Below, one piece after another: positions 1 through 6,737 of a DNA stretch of 15,077 nt. The number at the start of each line of letters is the position of its first letter. Positions within the stretch are counted from its first letter, which is position 1. Made by a program: the position numbers and the translations under genes. The DNA is from an uncultured Ruminiclostridium sp. Lineage in GTDB: Bacteria > Bacillota > Clostridia > Oscillospirales > Ruminococcaceae. The notes under the pieces are model-generated. The model saw only the letters and a program-made list of their open reading frames with translations. It did no database searches and was not told the origin of the DNA. The stretch spans positions 1-15,077 of the forward strand of contig CAKSTB010000033.1 of assembly GCA_934490165.1 (NCBI GenBank). Direction: 5' to 3'.

Positions 1-2
1 AT

Positions 3-95
3 GTTGCGGGTATCGCAAAGTATAACGAGGATTTAACACAAGTGTGCCTTGCCGCAAGCCAGCTCCCTTTGGCAAGGAAGCCGGGGGTGTGGTAG
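3..95 (+). CDS. Possible 3' end of an upstream gene (partial)
   Basis: One frame is open from the left edge of the window to a TAG at 93-95 and would encode about 30 residues, beginning AGIAKYNEDLTQ and ending LARKPGVW. The first dozen residues look protein-like. The rest is read through a small GC-rich hairpin (arms 47-53 and 71-77), so the C-terminus may come from an intergenic repeat inserted near the end of a gene. The other two forward frames close within the first 40 bases. No family can be assigned from so few residues, and chance openness is possible. Confidence 0.3.
   Translation, partial: VAGIAKYNEDLTQVCLAASQLPLARKPGVW
47..77. repeat. Small GC-rich hairpin between upstream frame and galT
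   Basis: CCTTGCC at 47-53 is exactly complementary to GGCAAGG at 71-77, with a 17-nt loop. No T-run follows, so it is not a typical rho-independent terminator. Short palindromic units of this kind are common between genes in Ruminococcaceae genomes (general knowledge). A second copy cannot be seen in this window. Confidence 0.4.
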
Positions 96-129
96 TGCGG
101 GGCGGGGAAATCACTCTGTATGATTTATA

Positions 130-158
130 TTGAAATCCGGCGGGGAACGTGGTATACT
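130..158 (+). promoter_or_regulatory. Sigma-A promoter of galT
   Basis: The -35 box TTGAAA (130-135) and the -10 box TATACT (153-158) are separated by exactly 17 bases. Transcription should start near 165, giving a leader of about 45 nt. No obvious operator is seen. Confidence 0.7.
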
Positions 159-209
159 TAAATTGCAATAAATTCTGAATTTCAGAATGTGGAGAACGGA
201 GAGAATACT

Positions 210-1712
210 ATGAAGGAAGCTGCGATAGAAACGGCTGTGCAGGCGCTTATTGATTATGCTGTGGCAAAGTCGCTCATTACCGAAGACGATGAGATATGCG
301 TCAGAAATTATCTGATGGATATGCTGAAGCTGGAAAAATGGGAAAAACCGCCCGTGAAGGAGTACGGCTCGGTTGACGAGATACTGGACGAAATTGTGGA
401 CTATGCGGTCGAAAAAGAGATAATACCCGCATCGAATGCGTGGAGGGATCTGTTTGATACACGCATTATGGGTGTATTCACGGCGATGCCGCACGAGGTT
501 ATAGCTAAATTCCGCGAAAAATACGGAGAAAGCCCGAAAGCGGCTACCGACTGGTATTTTACATACAGCGAGGATACAAATTACGTCCGCAAGGGCAGGA
601 TCGCTAAGGATATTCGCTGGAAATACGACAGCGAGTACGGTCAGCTTGACATTACGATAAATCGCTCAAAGCCGGAGAAAGACCCGAGGGATATCGCCGC
701 CGCGAGAAATGCCGCGAAGGTTTCTTACCCCGCGTGTCAGCTTTGTATGGAGAATACGGGATTTGCGGGTACGCTTACTCACCCCGCAAGGCAAAATCTG
801 CGCCCGATACCCATGACTATCCACGGCGGGAAGTGGGGATTTCAGTATTCGCCATACGGCTATTACAATGAGCACTGCATAGTGTTCAACAGCGAGCATA
901 TCCCGATGAAGATAGACGCAGAGGTTTTCGGCAAGCTGTTTGATATAATCGATATGCTTCCGCATTACTTTGTCGGCTCGAATGCGGATCTGCCGATCGT
1001 CGGAGGTTCTATCCTCTCGCACGAGCACTTCCAGGGGGGACACTATACATTCGCTATGGAAAATGCTCCGGTTGAATATGAATTCACGATGAGCGGTTTT
1101 GACAGCGTTAAGGCGGGAATCGTCAAGTGGCCGATGTCGGTAATAAGACTCAGCGGTAAGAACAGAGCGGAGCTTGAAAAGGCGTGCAATAAAATTCTCG
1201 TTGCGTGGAGAGCGTACAGCGATGAAAGCGTGGGAATTTACGCGTTTACGGACGGAGTTCCGCATAACACGATTACTCCTATCGCAAGGCGGCACGGAGA
1301 TGTATATGAATGCGACCTTGTGCTCAGAAACAATATCACGAGCGAGGAAAGACCGCTCGGTATATTCCACCCAAATCCGTCACTGCATCACATCAAGAAG
1401 GAAAATATCGGCCTTATCGAGGTAATGGGTCTGGCGGTGCTCCCCGCAAGGCTTGCAAGCGAGATAACGGCACTTTGTGATGCGCTTGTAAGCAAGACCG
1501 ACCTTTCGGGCGATGAAAAGCTGTCGGGTCACGCCGAGTGGATGAACGGACTGCATAAGAAATATCCCGATGTCAAAGCGGAAGATGCCGAGAATATCAT
1601 CAAGCATGAGATCGGCGCGGTGTTTGAGCAGGTTCTGCTTGACGCGGGTGTTTACAAGCGCGATGAAAAGGGCAGAGAGGCTTTCGGAAGGTTTATTGAC
1701 AGTGTAAAATAA
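210..1712 (+). CDS. galT: UDP-glucose--hexose-1-phosphate uridylyltransferase (class II GalT)
   Basis: This cytoplasmic Leloir-pathway enzyme transfers UMP from UDP-glucose to galactose-1-phosphate, giving UDP-galactose and glucose-1-phosphate. The protein is 500 aa, the size of the long Firmicutes-type GalT rather than the ~350-aa E. coli type. The active-site segment is SHEHFQGG, with H271, H273 and Q275; the uridylyl-histidine intermediate forms on a histidine of this HxHxQ motif. A CQLC pair (C176, C179) could bind metal, but that is not certain. I chose ATG 210 because GGAGAG (198-203) lies six bases upstream; an in-frame GTG at 189 has no ribosome site. The gene appears to be transcribed alone, with no galK or galE beside it, so the rest of the pathway must be encoded elsewhere. 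Confidence 0.93.
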   Translation: MKEAAIETAVQALIDYAVAKSLITEDDEICVRNYLMDMLKLEKWEKPPVKEYGSVDEILDEIVDYAVEKEIIPASNAWRDLFDTRIMGVFTAMPHEVIAKFREKYGESPKAATDWYFTYSEDTNYVRKGRIAKDIRWKYDSEYGQLDITINRSKPEKDPRDIAAARNAAKVSYPACQLCMENTGFAGTLTHPARQNLRPIPMTIHGGKWGFQYSPYGYYNEHCIVFNSEHIPMKIDAEVFGKLFDIIDMLPHYFVGSNADLPIVGGSILSHEHFQGGHYTFAMENAPVEYEFTMSGFDSVKAGIVKWPMSVIRLSGKNRAELEKACNKILVAWRAYSDESVGIYAFTDGVPHNTITPIARRHGDVYECDLVLRNNITSEERPLGIFHPNPSLHHIKKENIGLIEVMGLAVLPARLASEITALCDALVSKTDLSGDEKLSGHAEWMNGLHKKYPDVKAEDAENIIKHEIGAVFEQVLLDAGVYKRDEKGREAFGRFIDSVK

Positions 1713-1753
1713 TATCCCGGCAGTATTGCAGGGCGGCGCTTGTAACAGGATAC

Positions 1754-1780
1754 ATTTTGTGGGTGCAAATTGCACAAAAT
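1754..1780. repeat. AT-rich inverted repeat after galT
   Basis: ATTTTGTG (1754-1761) is complementary to CACAAAAT (1773-1780), and within it lies the palindrome GTGCAAATTGCAC. The 3' arm lacks a clean U-tract, so termination would be weak. It sits about 45 bp upstream of the next promoter and could equally be a regulator-binding palindrome. The rest of the 1713-1929 gap holds only the promoter and ribosome site of the next gene. Confidence 0.35.
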
Positions 1781-1825
1781 TCAAGGCTATTTTCATACAA
1801 AGATGATATAAATTGTGTACGCCTG

Positions 1826-1854
1826 TTGATTTTTATAACGAAATGTGCTATACT
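1826..1854 (+). promoter_or_regulatory. Sigma-A promoter of the GGDEF-EAL operon
   Basis: TTGATT (1826-1831) and TATACT (1849-1854) have a 17-base spacer. Transcription would begin near 1861, leaving a leader of about 70 nt. I looked in that leader for the conserved features of a c-di-GMP (GEMM) riboswitch and found none. Confidence 0.65.
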
Positions 1855-1929
1855 CTTATTTAAATAAGTGCTTGTTTGTGAAACAGTAAATTTAACGAAC
1901 AGGTCAAGAGGTAGACTGGGGGGATCACT

Positions 1930-4230
1930 GTGCCGAAAATCAAACATAAAACGGAAGTGCTGTTGGCTTTAGCCGTTATAATGACAGTGATCTTTATTAT
2001 ATTTGCCTCGTTTTTTATGATCAACACTACGAATGCACTTGACAGTGAGGTCGATAAATATATCGACAGGACGGTAACGCAGAAGTTCGAAATTGTTGAA
2101 AGCAACATAAATAACGATATATGCACCGTTAAAAACTTTGCGGCGTGTCTAAGCGACTACAAAACGTTTGACAAGAATACAATTGTACGAAAGATCAACG
2201 AACTTGAAAACAGCAGCGAAACAATAGACGTATTTATAATAGCAGATGAAAACGGCGATGTAATAACAAGTAAGCGTATAGATAAGAATGTTTCGGCCAG
2301 GGAATATTTCAAGAAGGCTATAAGCGGTGAAATCAACATTTCAAAGGCTATATTCAGCGAACCGGACGGGAAAATGATGAATGTCATCGCAGTGCCGATA
2401 TACGGCGATTATCAGCGTATTATCGGTGTTGCCGCAGGAATATGCGACATGAATATAAATGCAAAACAGCTGGATTTATCATTTTCGGGTAAAGGATATG
2501 ACAGCAACGGTTATGTGCTGAATTCGGACGGCGAAGTGGTGATATCGGGAAGCAATGCGCTCGGTGACGATGTTCCGATGGGGGATCTGTTCTTCTCCTC
2601 TGATTTTTTAGCCGGTGTAAATGAAGCTGACAGAAGCACTGTTAAGGATAACTTCGCCAAGGTAGGCGGTAGCGGAATAATCAAGAGCTACTGCAACGGC
2701 GATAATTATATAGCTTATTACAGTGGTTTTACCGAGCTTGATGATCTGCACTATCTGCTTATTTTCAAAGAAGATGTTGTTGCCGCTCAACAGAATTACT
2801 ATGCATTTGTCAATATATTGATGTATGGCTTTTTCCTGCTGATACTTGTGGTGGTGATCGTTGCATATATTGTTATAGTCAAGGTATCGTTCCGCAGATT
2901 GAAAAAGGCCAACGCAGAGGTCAGCCGTATCGCTTATACTGACAGATTGACAGGGTACAGTACATGGGATAAATTCGTTATCGATGCAGGCGGCTTGTTG
3001 CAACACGAATATCGCAGATATGCACTTGTAAGCTTTGATATCGATAAGTTCAAGGCTATAAATGATATGTACGGTCACGAAGAGGGCAACAGAGTGCTCA
3101 AACTGATAGCAGATACGGTAAACCGCAACCTGCAGGACGGTGAGACGTTCTCGAGAATAAATTCGGATAATTTCTACATATTCATGTTTTATCACGGTGA
3201 TGATGACATATCAAGAAGAGTAACTTCGTTGATACAGGCTATTGAGTACGAAGTAACGGAGTTTGTTCCTGTGCTTTCTTTCGGAATTTACAGAATAACG
3301 GACAAAAGTGTATCGATAAGACGAATGGGCGACCTTGCCGATATAGCAAAACGTACTGTGAAGTACGGTGACGACAGCGCATATGCATTCTATAGCGAAA
3401 GTATGCTTGAGGAAATGCGCGAGGAGAAACGCATTGAAAATGAGATGCAGTCGGCGCTTGATATGCATGAGTTCTGCGTATTCTATCAGCCTAAGGTATC
3501 GCTTGACGGTAAGGTAAACCTTACCGGTGCGGAAGCGCTTGTAAGATGGATAAAGGACGGAACGGTCATTTCTCCCGGCAAGTTTATCCCGCTGTTTGAA
3601 AAGAACAGATTTATAGTAAAGCTAGACTTCTACATAATGGATCAGGTTTGTCAGAAAATAAAGTACTGGCAGAAGTATTACAAGGATCTGTTGATATCTG
3701 TAAATATGTCAAGGGTTCACCTCAAAGATCCGCAGTTTGTTAAAAAGCTGAATGATATTTGTATAACTCATGGCGTTTCAACTTCTAGCATTGAGATAGA
3801 GATCACGGAGAGTGCTGCCTATGAATCGCTTGATGTTCTGACTACAGTATTCAAACAGCTCAAGGATTATGGCTTCCATATTTCGATCGACGATTTCGGA
3901 TCGGGCTATTCCTCTCTCAATATGCTTAAGGATCTGCCTGCAGATGTGCTGAAGATAGACAGAGCGTTCCTTGCGGAATCAAACAGCAACAAGAGAGCCA
4001 ACGATATACTGGGTTATGTTATCAGAATGGCAGGCTCGCTTGGTATGCATACTATATGCGAGGGTATTGAAACCGACGAACAGGCAAAGCTGCTTGGTGG
4101 TCTTGGCTGTGAGATGGCTCAGGGCTTCTACTTTGCAAAGCCTATGCCGAGTGATTCTTTTGAAGAGATCTTAAAGGGTCACAGCAAGACTATAAATATC
4201 CCTAAAAGCAGTCCCGAGGAGGATAAATGA
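1930..4230 (+). CDS. Membrane Cache-GGDEF-EAL protein, predicted c-di-GMP phosphodiesterase
   Basis: This 766-aa inner-membrane protein probably hydrolyses cyclic di-GMP to pGpG in response to an external signal. A first membrane helix (about 9-30) is followed by an extracytoplasmic Cache-type sensor (about 33-285, with the typical REYFKKAISGE stretch). A second helix lies at about 293-317, then a GGDEF domain (about 335-490) and an EAL domain (about 505-750). The GGDEF signature is replaced by NSDNF (411-415), so cyclase activity is unlikely. The EAL site looks complete: E535-A-L, the VNMS asparagine, EITES, D654-D655-F-G-S-G, KID, CEGIET and the QG-F-KP end. The start is GTG 1930, behind a run of six Gs; a later start would cut into the first membrane helix. 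The GGDEF domain may now only bind GTP and regulate the EAL domain, as in the CC3396/PdeA type (known precedent). Confidence 0.9.
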   Translation: MPKIKHKTEVLLALAVIMTVIFIIFASFFMINTTNALDSEVDKYIDRTVTQKFEIVESNINNDICTVKNFAACLSDYKTFDKNTIVRKINELENSSETIDVFIIADENGDVITSKRIDKNVSAREYFKKAISGEINISKAIFSEPDGKMMNVIAVPIYGDYQRIIGVAAGICDMNINAKQLDLSFSGKGYDSNGYVLNSDGEVVISGSNALGDDVPMGDLFFSSDFLAGVNEADRSTVKDNFAKVGGSGIIKSYCNGDNYIAYYSGFTELDDLHYLLIFKEDVVAAQQNYYAFVNILMYGFFLLILVVVIVAYIVIVKVSFRRLKKANAEVSRIAYTDRLTGYSTWDKFVIDAGGLLQHEYRRYALVSFDIDKFKAINDMYGHEEGNRVLKLIADTVNRNLQDGETFSRINSDNFYIFMFYHGDDDISRRVTSLIQAIEYEVTEFVPVLSFGIYRITDKSVSIRRMGDLADIAKRTVKYGDDSAYAFYSESMLEEMREEKRIENEMQSALDMHEFCVFYQPKVSLDGKVNLTGAEALVRWIKDGTVISPGKFIPLFEKNRFIVKLDFYIMDQVCQKIKYWQKYYKDLLISVNMSRVHLKDPQFVKKLNDICITHGVSTSSIEIEITESAAYESLDVLTTVFKQLKDYGFHISIDDFGSGYSSLNMLKDLPADVLKIDRAFLAESNSNKRANDILGYVIRMAGSLGMHTICEGIETDEQAKLLGGLGCEMAQGFYFAKPMPSDSFEEILKGHSKTINIPKSSPEEDK

Positions 4231-4844
4231 GCATTTCAAACGAGTCTTTGCCGATAATAGCAGGAATTATCACCAATACGGCAAAGTCAATGACAACGGT
4301 TATGAGATATATCTACACCGTGTCTGACAGCGATTTTTACAACATAAATATTAAAGATGTATTTCGTATAGCGCTAATGGACGTTACGGAAACATCAAGG
4401 CTCGATAACCTCGGGATAAGGATAAAGACACCTGAAAATGATGCTATGTTTGAAACAACTGAGTTCGGCAGGGTACAGCATCTTATCATGTACAGTCTTG
4501 CGGTGCGTTTGCCGTTTATAGCACGTCAGACGGAAGATTTTCCGCTGTCGGATAAACAACTTAAACAGGTGTTTGAGATTATGATAAAGAACGGTGCGGA
4601 TAATTTCGGAGATATCATCTATGAGAGCTATGAGGGCAATTTTAAAGTCAGAAAGCAGAAAACGCCGTTGCCGTCGTATTCATCGGACTGGTTCAGAAGA
4701 TATGTTTACACATATATGCCTAAGTTCGGCGAGATAAACAACCGCAATCTGTATTTTCTCGGCTGTGTAGAGGCTATGTTCCCACTTTATTATTCGGCTA
4801 TGACGGCACAGCTGAAAAAGGTTATGTTCTTACTTGACAAGTAA
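4227..4844 (+). CDS. Unrecognised 205-aa protein coupled to the EAL gene
   Basis: I do not recognise this protein. It starts at ATG 4227, inside an ATGA overlap with the stop of the preceding phosphodiesterase gene. GAGGAGGA (4216-4223) lies just upstream, so the two are almost certainly translated together. The product is soluble-looking, with no signal peptide or confident membrane helix. It is rich in aromatic and charged residues (for example YNINIKDVFRI, SDWFRRYVYTYMP) and appears mostly helical. Its coupling to a c-di-GMP enzyme suggests a partner, effector or modulator of that protein, but this is inference from position only. A strong terminator follows 12 bases after the stop. Confidence 0.8.
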   Translation: MSISNESLPIIAGIITNTAKSMTTVMRYIYTVSDSDFYNINIKDVFRIALMDVTETSRLDNLGIRIKTPENDAMFETTEFGRVQHLIMYSLAVRLPFIARQTEDFPLSDKQLKQVFEIMIKNGADNFGDIIYESYEGNFKVRKQKTPLPSYSSDWFRRYVYTYMPKFGEINNRNLYFLGCVEAMFPLYYSAMTAQLKKVMFLLDK

Positions 4845-4855
4845 ATAAAATTTCG

Positions 4856-4891
4856 ATCCTACAACGCTTAAACGGCGCTGTGGGATTTTTT
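4856..4891 (+). terminator. Rho-independent terminator of the EAL operon
   Basis: A 12-base arm (4856-4867) pairs with 4875-4886 with one G-T wobble and one mismatch. It has a 7-nt loop and is followed by a run of Ts to 4891. It separates the EAL operon from the next promoter. Confidence 0.85.
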
Positions 4892-4910
4892 ATTACCGTG
4901 AAAAAGTTAT

Positions 4911-4973
4911 CAAGTCGGTATTGACAAGTAAACTTGGCGGTGATATAATGATAATGCAAAGAAAACTTGTCAA
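4911..4973. promoter_or_regulatory. Cluster of CAAGT/ACTTG half-sites over the promoter (candidate XRE operator)
   Basis: Four copies of one pentamer surround the promoter: CAAGT at 4911 and 4925, and its complement ACTTG at 4932 and 4965. CAAGT-AA-ACTTG (4925-4936) is a perfect palindrome overlapping the -35 box and spacer. TTGACAAGT (4921-4929) and ACTTGTCAA (4965-4973) form a 9-bp inverted repeat spanning the promoter. The likely ligand is the XRE protein encoded in the same operon (inference). Confidence 0.6.
4921..4949 (+). promoter_or_regulatory. Perfect-consensus sigma-A promoter
   Basis: TTGACA (4921-4926), a 17-base spacer and TATAAT (4944-4949) match the consensus exactly. Transcription should start near 4956. 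A promoter this strong in front of a small regulator operon usually needs a repressor, and the surrounding half-sites (separate entry) fit that. Confidence 0.85.
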
Positions 4974-4991
4974 TCAAACAGGAGGCACGAA

Positions 4992-5321
4992 ATGAACAAG
5001 GAAGAAATACTTGAAATGAGCAGAAAAGAGAATAAAAATCAGGATATCTATGAACAAGAGGTTATAGTAAGCGGTAATCGTTATGCTTGCATAGCCGCAG
5101 GTATAATCGCAACGGTGTTTTTTGTTATTCAGATTTTCACTGGTGGCGGGATGAATTTCGGAATGTATGCTGTGGTTTTCTCTATGCCTATGGCGTGCTT
5201 CTGGTTCAAGTATATCAAGCTTCACAAAAAGCACGAGCTTCTTGTAGCAATATGTTATTCGGTATGCGTTGTATCGTTCTCTGCGGCTTATATAGTCCAG
5301 CTTGTCACAGCGGCACATTAA
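4992..5321 (+). CDS. Small three-helix membrane protein (DUF6442-like)
   Basis: The product is 109 aa: a charged N-terminus (about 1-28, MNKEEILEMSRKENK...) followed by three hydrophobic helices at roughly 30-48, 53-70 and 83-104. AGGAGG (4980-4985) lies six bases before the ATG. The length, the charged start and the position directly before a ~70-aa XRE regulator match a family I recall as DUF6442, widespread in gut Clostridia and of unknown function; I could not check that assignment. The next gene begins only nine bases after its stop. A membrane protein paired with an XRE regulator may be a small signal-sensing module, but nothing in the sequence shows the signal. Confidence 0.75.
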   Translation: MNKEEILEMSRKENKNQDIYEQEVIVSGNRYACIAAGIIATVFFVIQIFTGGGMNFGMYAVVFSMPMACFWFKYIKLHKKHELLVAICYSVCVVSFSAAYIVQLVTAAH

Positions 5322-5330
5322 GAGGTGTTT

Positions 5331-5540
5331 ATGGAAAGCGGATTAGTATTAAAAAACAGGCTCAAAGAAGCTCGTGCCGAAAAGGGATTGTCACAGGCAA
5401 AGCTTGCGGAAATTGTCGGTGTGTCAAGAAACACGATAAGTTCGATCGAAACAGGGCAGTTCAGTCCGACCGCAAAGCTGGCACTTATAATATGCATTGC
5501 GCTTGATAAGAAATTCGAGGATATTTTTTATTTTGACTGA
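5331..5540 (+). CDS. XRE-family helix-turn-helix regulator (YozG-like)
   Basis: This 69-aa protein is almost entirely one Cro/CI-type DNA-binding domain. LSQAKLAEIVGVSRNTISSI forms the helix-turn-helix, followed by ETGQFSPTAKLALIICIAL and the FEDIFYFD end typical of short stand-alone XRE proteins. I chose ATG 5331 because AGAGG (5321-5325) is correctly spaced five bases upstream; an in-frame GTG at 5325 overlaps that ribosome site. It probably binds the CAAGT/ACTTG sites at 4911-4973 and represses its own operon (inference). It follows the membrane-protein gene closely and precedes the acetyltransferase by 31 bases with no terminator between. Confidence 0.9.
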   Translation: MESGLVLKNRLKEARAEKGLSQAKLAEIVGVSRNTISSIETGQFSPTAKLALIICIALDKKFEDIFYFD

Positions 5541-5571
5541 TAAAATAGCAAATTGATGCAAAGAGGATAAT

Positions 5572-6204
5572 ATGAGAGAGCTTGAAACAAAACGACTGGT
5601 ACTCAGAAAGCTTAGGGCAGATGACGCAGAGAGTATTTTCAGAAATTGGGCAAGCGACAGCGAGGTCACTAAATATGTCACATGGAATGTACATAAGGAT
5701 ATAAACGAAACCAAGGCAATCCTTGATATGTGGCTTGCGGAATACGATAACGACAACTGTTACCGTTACGGTATTGTGAACAAGGCGGACGGTGAGCTTA
5801 TAGGAATGATAGATGTTGTCGGATATCATCACGGAAATCCTGTGATCGGATATTCCTCCTGCCGCAGATATTGGGGTAATGGGTTTATGACCGAAGCGCT
5901 CGGGGCTGTTATGAAAGAGCTTGAGCACGACGGTTTTACTGAGCTTGTTATTGAGGCGGCGGCAGAGAATATCGCGAGCAACAGGGTTATCGAGAAAAAC
6001 GGATTTAAGCTTGTTGGAAAGAGACAGGACAGGATATCGGAAATGAAGCCGCAGGTTGTCACAATAAATTCGTACAGGTATTATGTTGAAAAACAGATAC
6101 AATGGGGCTGTGACGAAATGCAAAAATTTCATCACAGCCTCTCTGCTTATCAAAATTTCGTTGAAATTGCAGTGCAACATATTGTAAAAAAGTCAAAGCA
6201 ATAA
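5572..6204 (+). CDS. GNAT acetyltransferase (RimJ/RimL type) with an unusual C-terminal extension
   Basis: The protein belongs to the GCN5-related N-acetyltransferases. It opens with ELETKRLVLRKL, the usual start of RimJ/RimL-like enzymes, and has the acetyl-CoA loop R99-Y-W-G102-N-G104. It continues to NIASNRVIEKNGFKLVGK, the conserved late motif of the fold. The substrate is unknown: members acetylate ribosomal proteins, other N-termini or antibiotics. AGAGGA (5562-5567) precedes the ATG. The normal domain should end near residue 175 (SYRYYVEK); the last ~32 residues are read through a 14-bp hairpin (6106-6139) and look non-homologous. They may come from a repeat or terminator that fused to the frame after loss of the original stop. 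The gene probably belongs to the XRE operon. Confidence 0.88.
   Translation: MRELETKRLVLRKLRADDAESIFRNWASDSEVTKYVTWNVHKDINETKAILDMWLAEYDNDNCYRYGIVNKADGELIGMIDVVGYHHGNPVIGYSSCRRYWGNGFMTEALGAVMKELEHDGFTELVIEAAAENIASNRVIEKNGFKLVGKRQDRISEMKPQVVTINSYRYYVEKQIQWGCDEMQKFHHSLSAYQNFVEIAVQHIVKKSKQ
6106..6139 (+). terminator. Hairpin inside the 3' end of the GNAT reading frame
   Basis: A 14-base arm, 6106-6119, pairs with 6126-6139 with one mismatch and a 6-nt loop. No clean T-run follows (CTCTCTGCTTAT), so it would be a weak terminator. It lies within the open reading frame from codon 179 onward, which is unusual. It could be a degraded terminator or a palindromic repeat captured by the gene. Confidence 0.5.
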
Positions 6205-6404
6205 ATTACAGCCAACAACGCTGAAAACAGCTTCCGTGCCGATAAGGTGTTAATAATTTCGTGAGTTTATCAGTGCAACTGCGCTAACATTAACCTTTCA
6301 AAAAACGCTACTAACCTAAGATATATGTACTAAAACTGCGGACGTGTAGCGTTAAGCGTTCCTGAACTTATAGGATATACGATATTCGGGTGGTTACACG
6401 AGTT
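6205..6404. other. Gene-free spacer before repeat copy 1
   Basis: About 200 bases carry no supported gene, promoter or clear terminator. The only structure I see is an 8-bp inverted repeat, AACGCTAC (6304-6311) and GTAGCGTT (6346-6353), around a 34-nt AT-rich loop. Confidence 0.5.
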
Positions 6405-6723
6405 TAGCCAACACCCTAGCGGGGTAGGGGTGTGAGTAAGGAAAGAGGGAGCACGAGGGAGAGAACCTAAGGGATAGGGATAGGGGCTGCCAAGTCCCTC
6501 TCCCTAGTCCCTTTGGTGCTTTCCCTCGTTCATAGTAGCAACGTCATCAAATGGAATAGCGAACCCGAGAAGTGCTTTCCTGCAAAAAGCACTATCGGTA
6601 GTCTGCTATCAATGTTAATTACTAAAACGGTATAATAGAAGCAAATTATATAAAAAGTGAGCCGCGCGCATTATCTTTTACGTTTCGACTCACTTTTTCT
6701 TTTTTGGGTTGTGTCACAACCCC
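6405..6723 (-). repeat. Structured ~320-bp intergenic repeat, copy 1
   Basis: The reverse complement of this stretch matches 14622-14966. Read on the minus strand the order is: (a) a perfect 8-bp palindrome with a one-base centre (6706-6722); (b) a terminator-like hairpin (6652-6698); (c) a ~105-bp core, about 90% identical to copy 2, including CCGTTTTAGTAATTAAC and CTTCTCGGGTTCGCTATT; (d) a long imperfect G/C-rich hairpin (outer arms 6454-6460 and 6522-6528, inner 6469-6480 and 6501-6513); (e) an end at GGGTGTTGGCTA. It begins about 15 bp after the stop codon of the anti-sigma-like gene. It encodes no credible protein and lacks terminal inverted repeats or a clear target duplication. Confidence 0.9.
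6652..6698 (-). terminator. Terminator-like hairpin within repeat copy 1
   Basis: A 13-base arm at 6652-6664 pairs with 6686-6698 with one mismatch. T-runs lie on both strands, so it could stop transcription both ways. On the minus strand it lies about 40 bases after the stop of the sigma/anti-sigma operon, which shows no other terminator. Confidence 0.65.
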
Positions 6724-6737
6724 GCTGTAGTGTGGTT

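Noticed and set aside
666..1370. Long minus-strand frame within galT (and similar long antisense frames elsewhere)
   Set aside because: It is a shadow of a well-supported gene on the other strand, without a ribosome site or recognisable motifs.
1861..1929. c-di-GMP riboswitch before the EAL gene
   Set aside because: The leader is too short and lacks the conserved GEMM core and tetraloop-receptor sequences.
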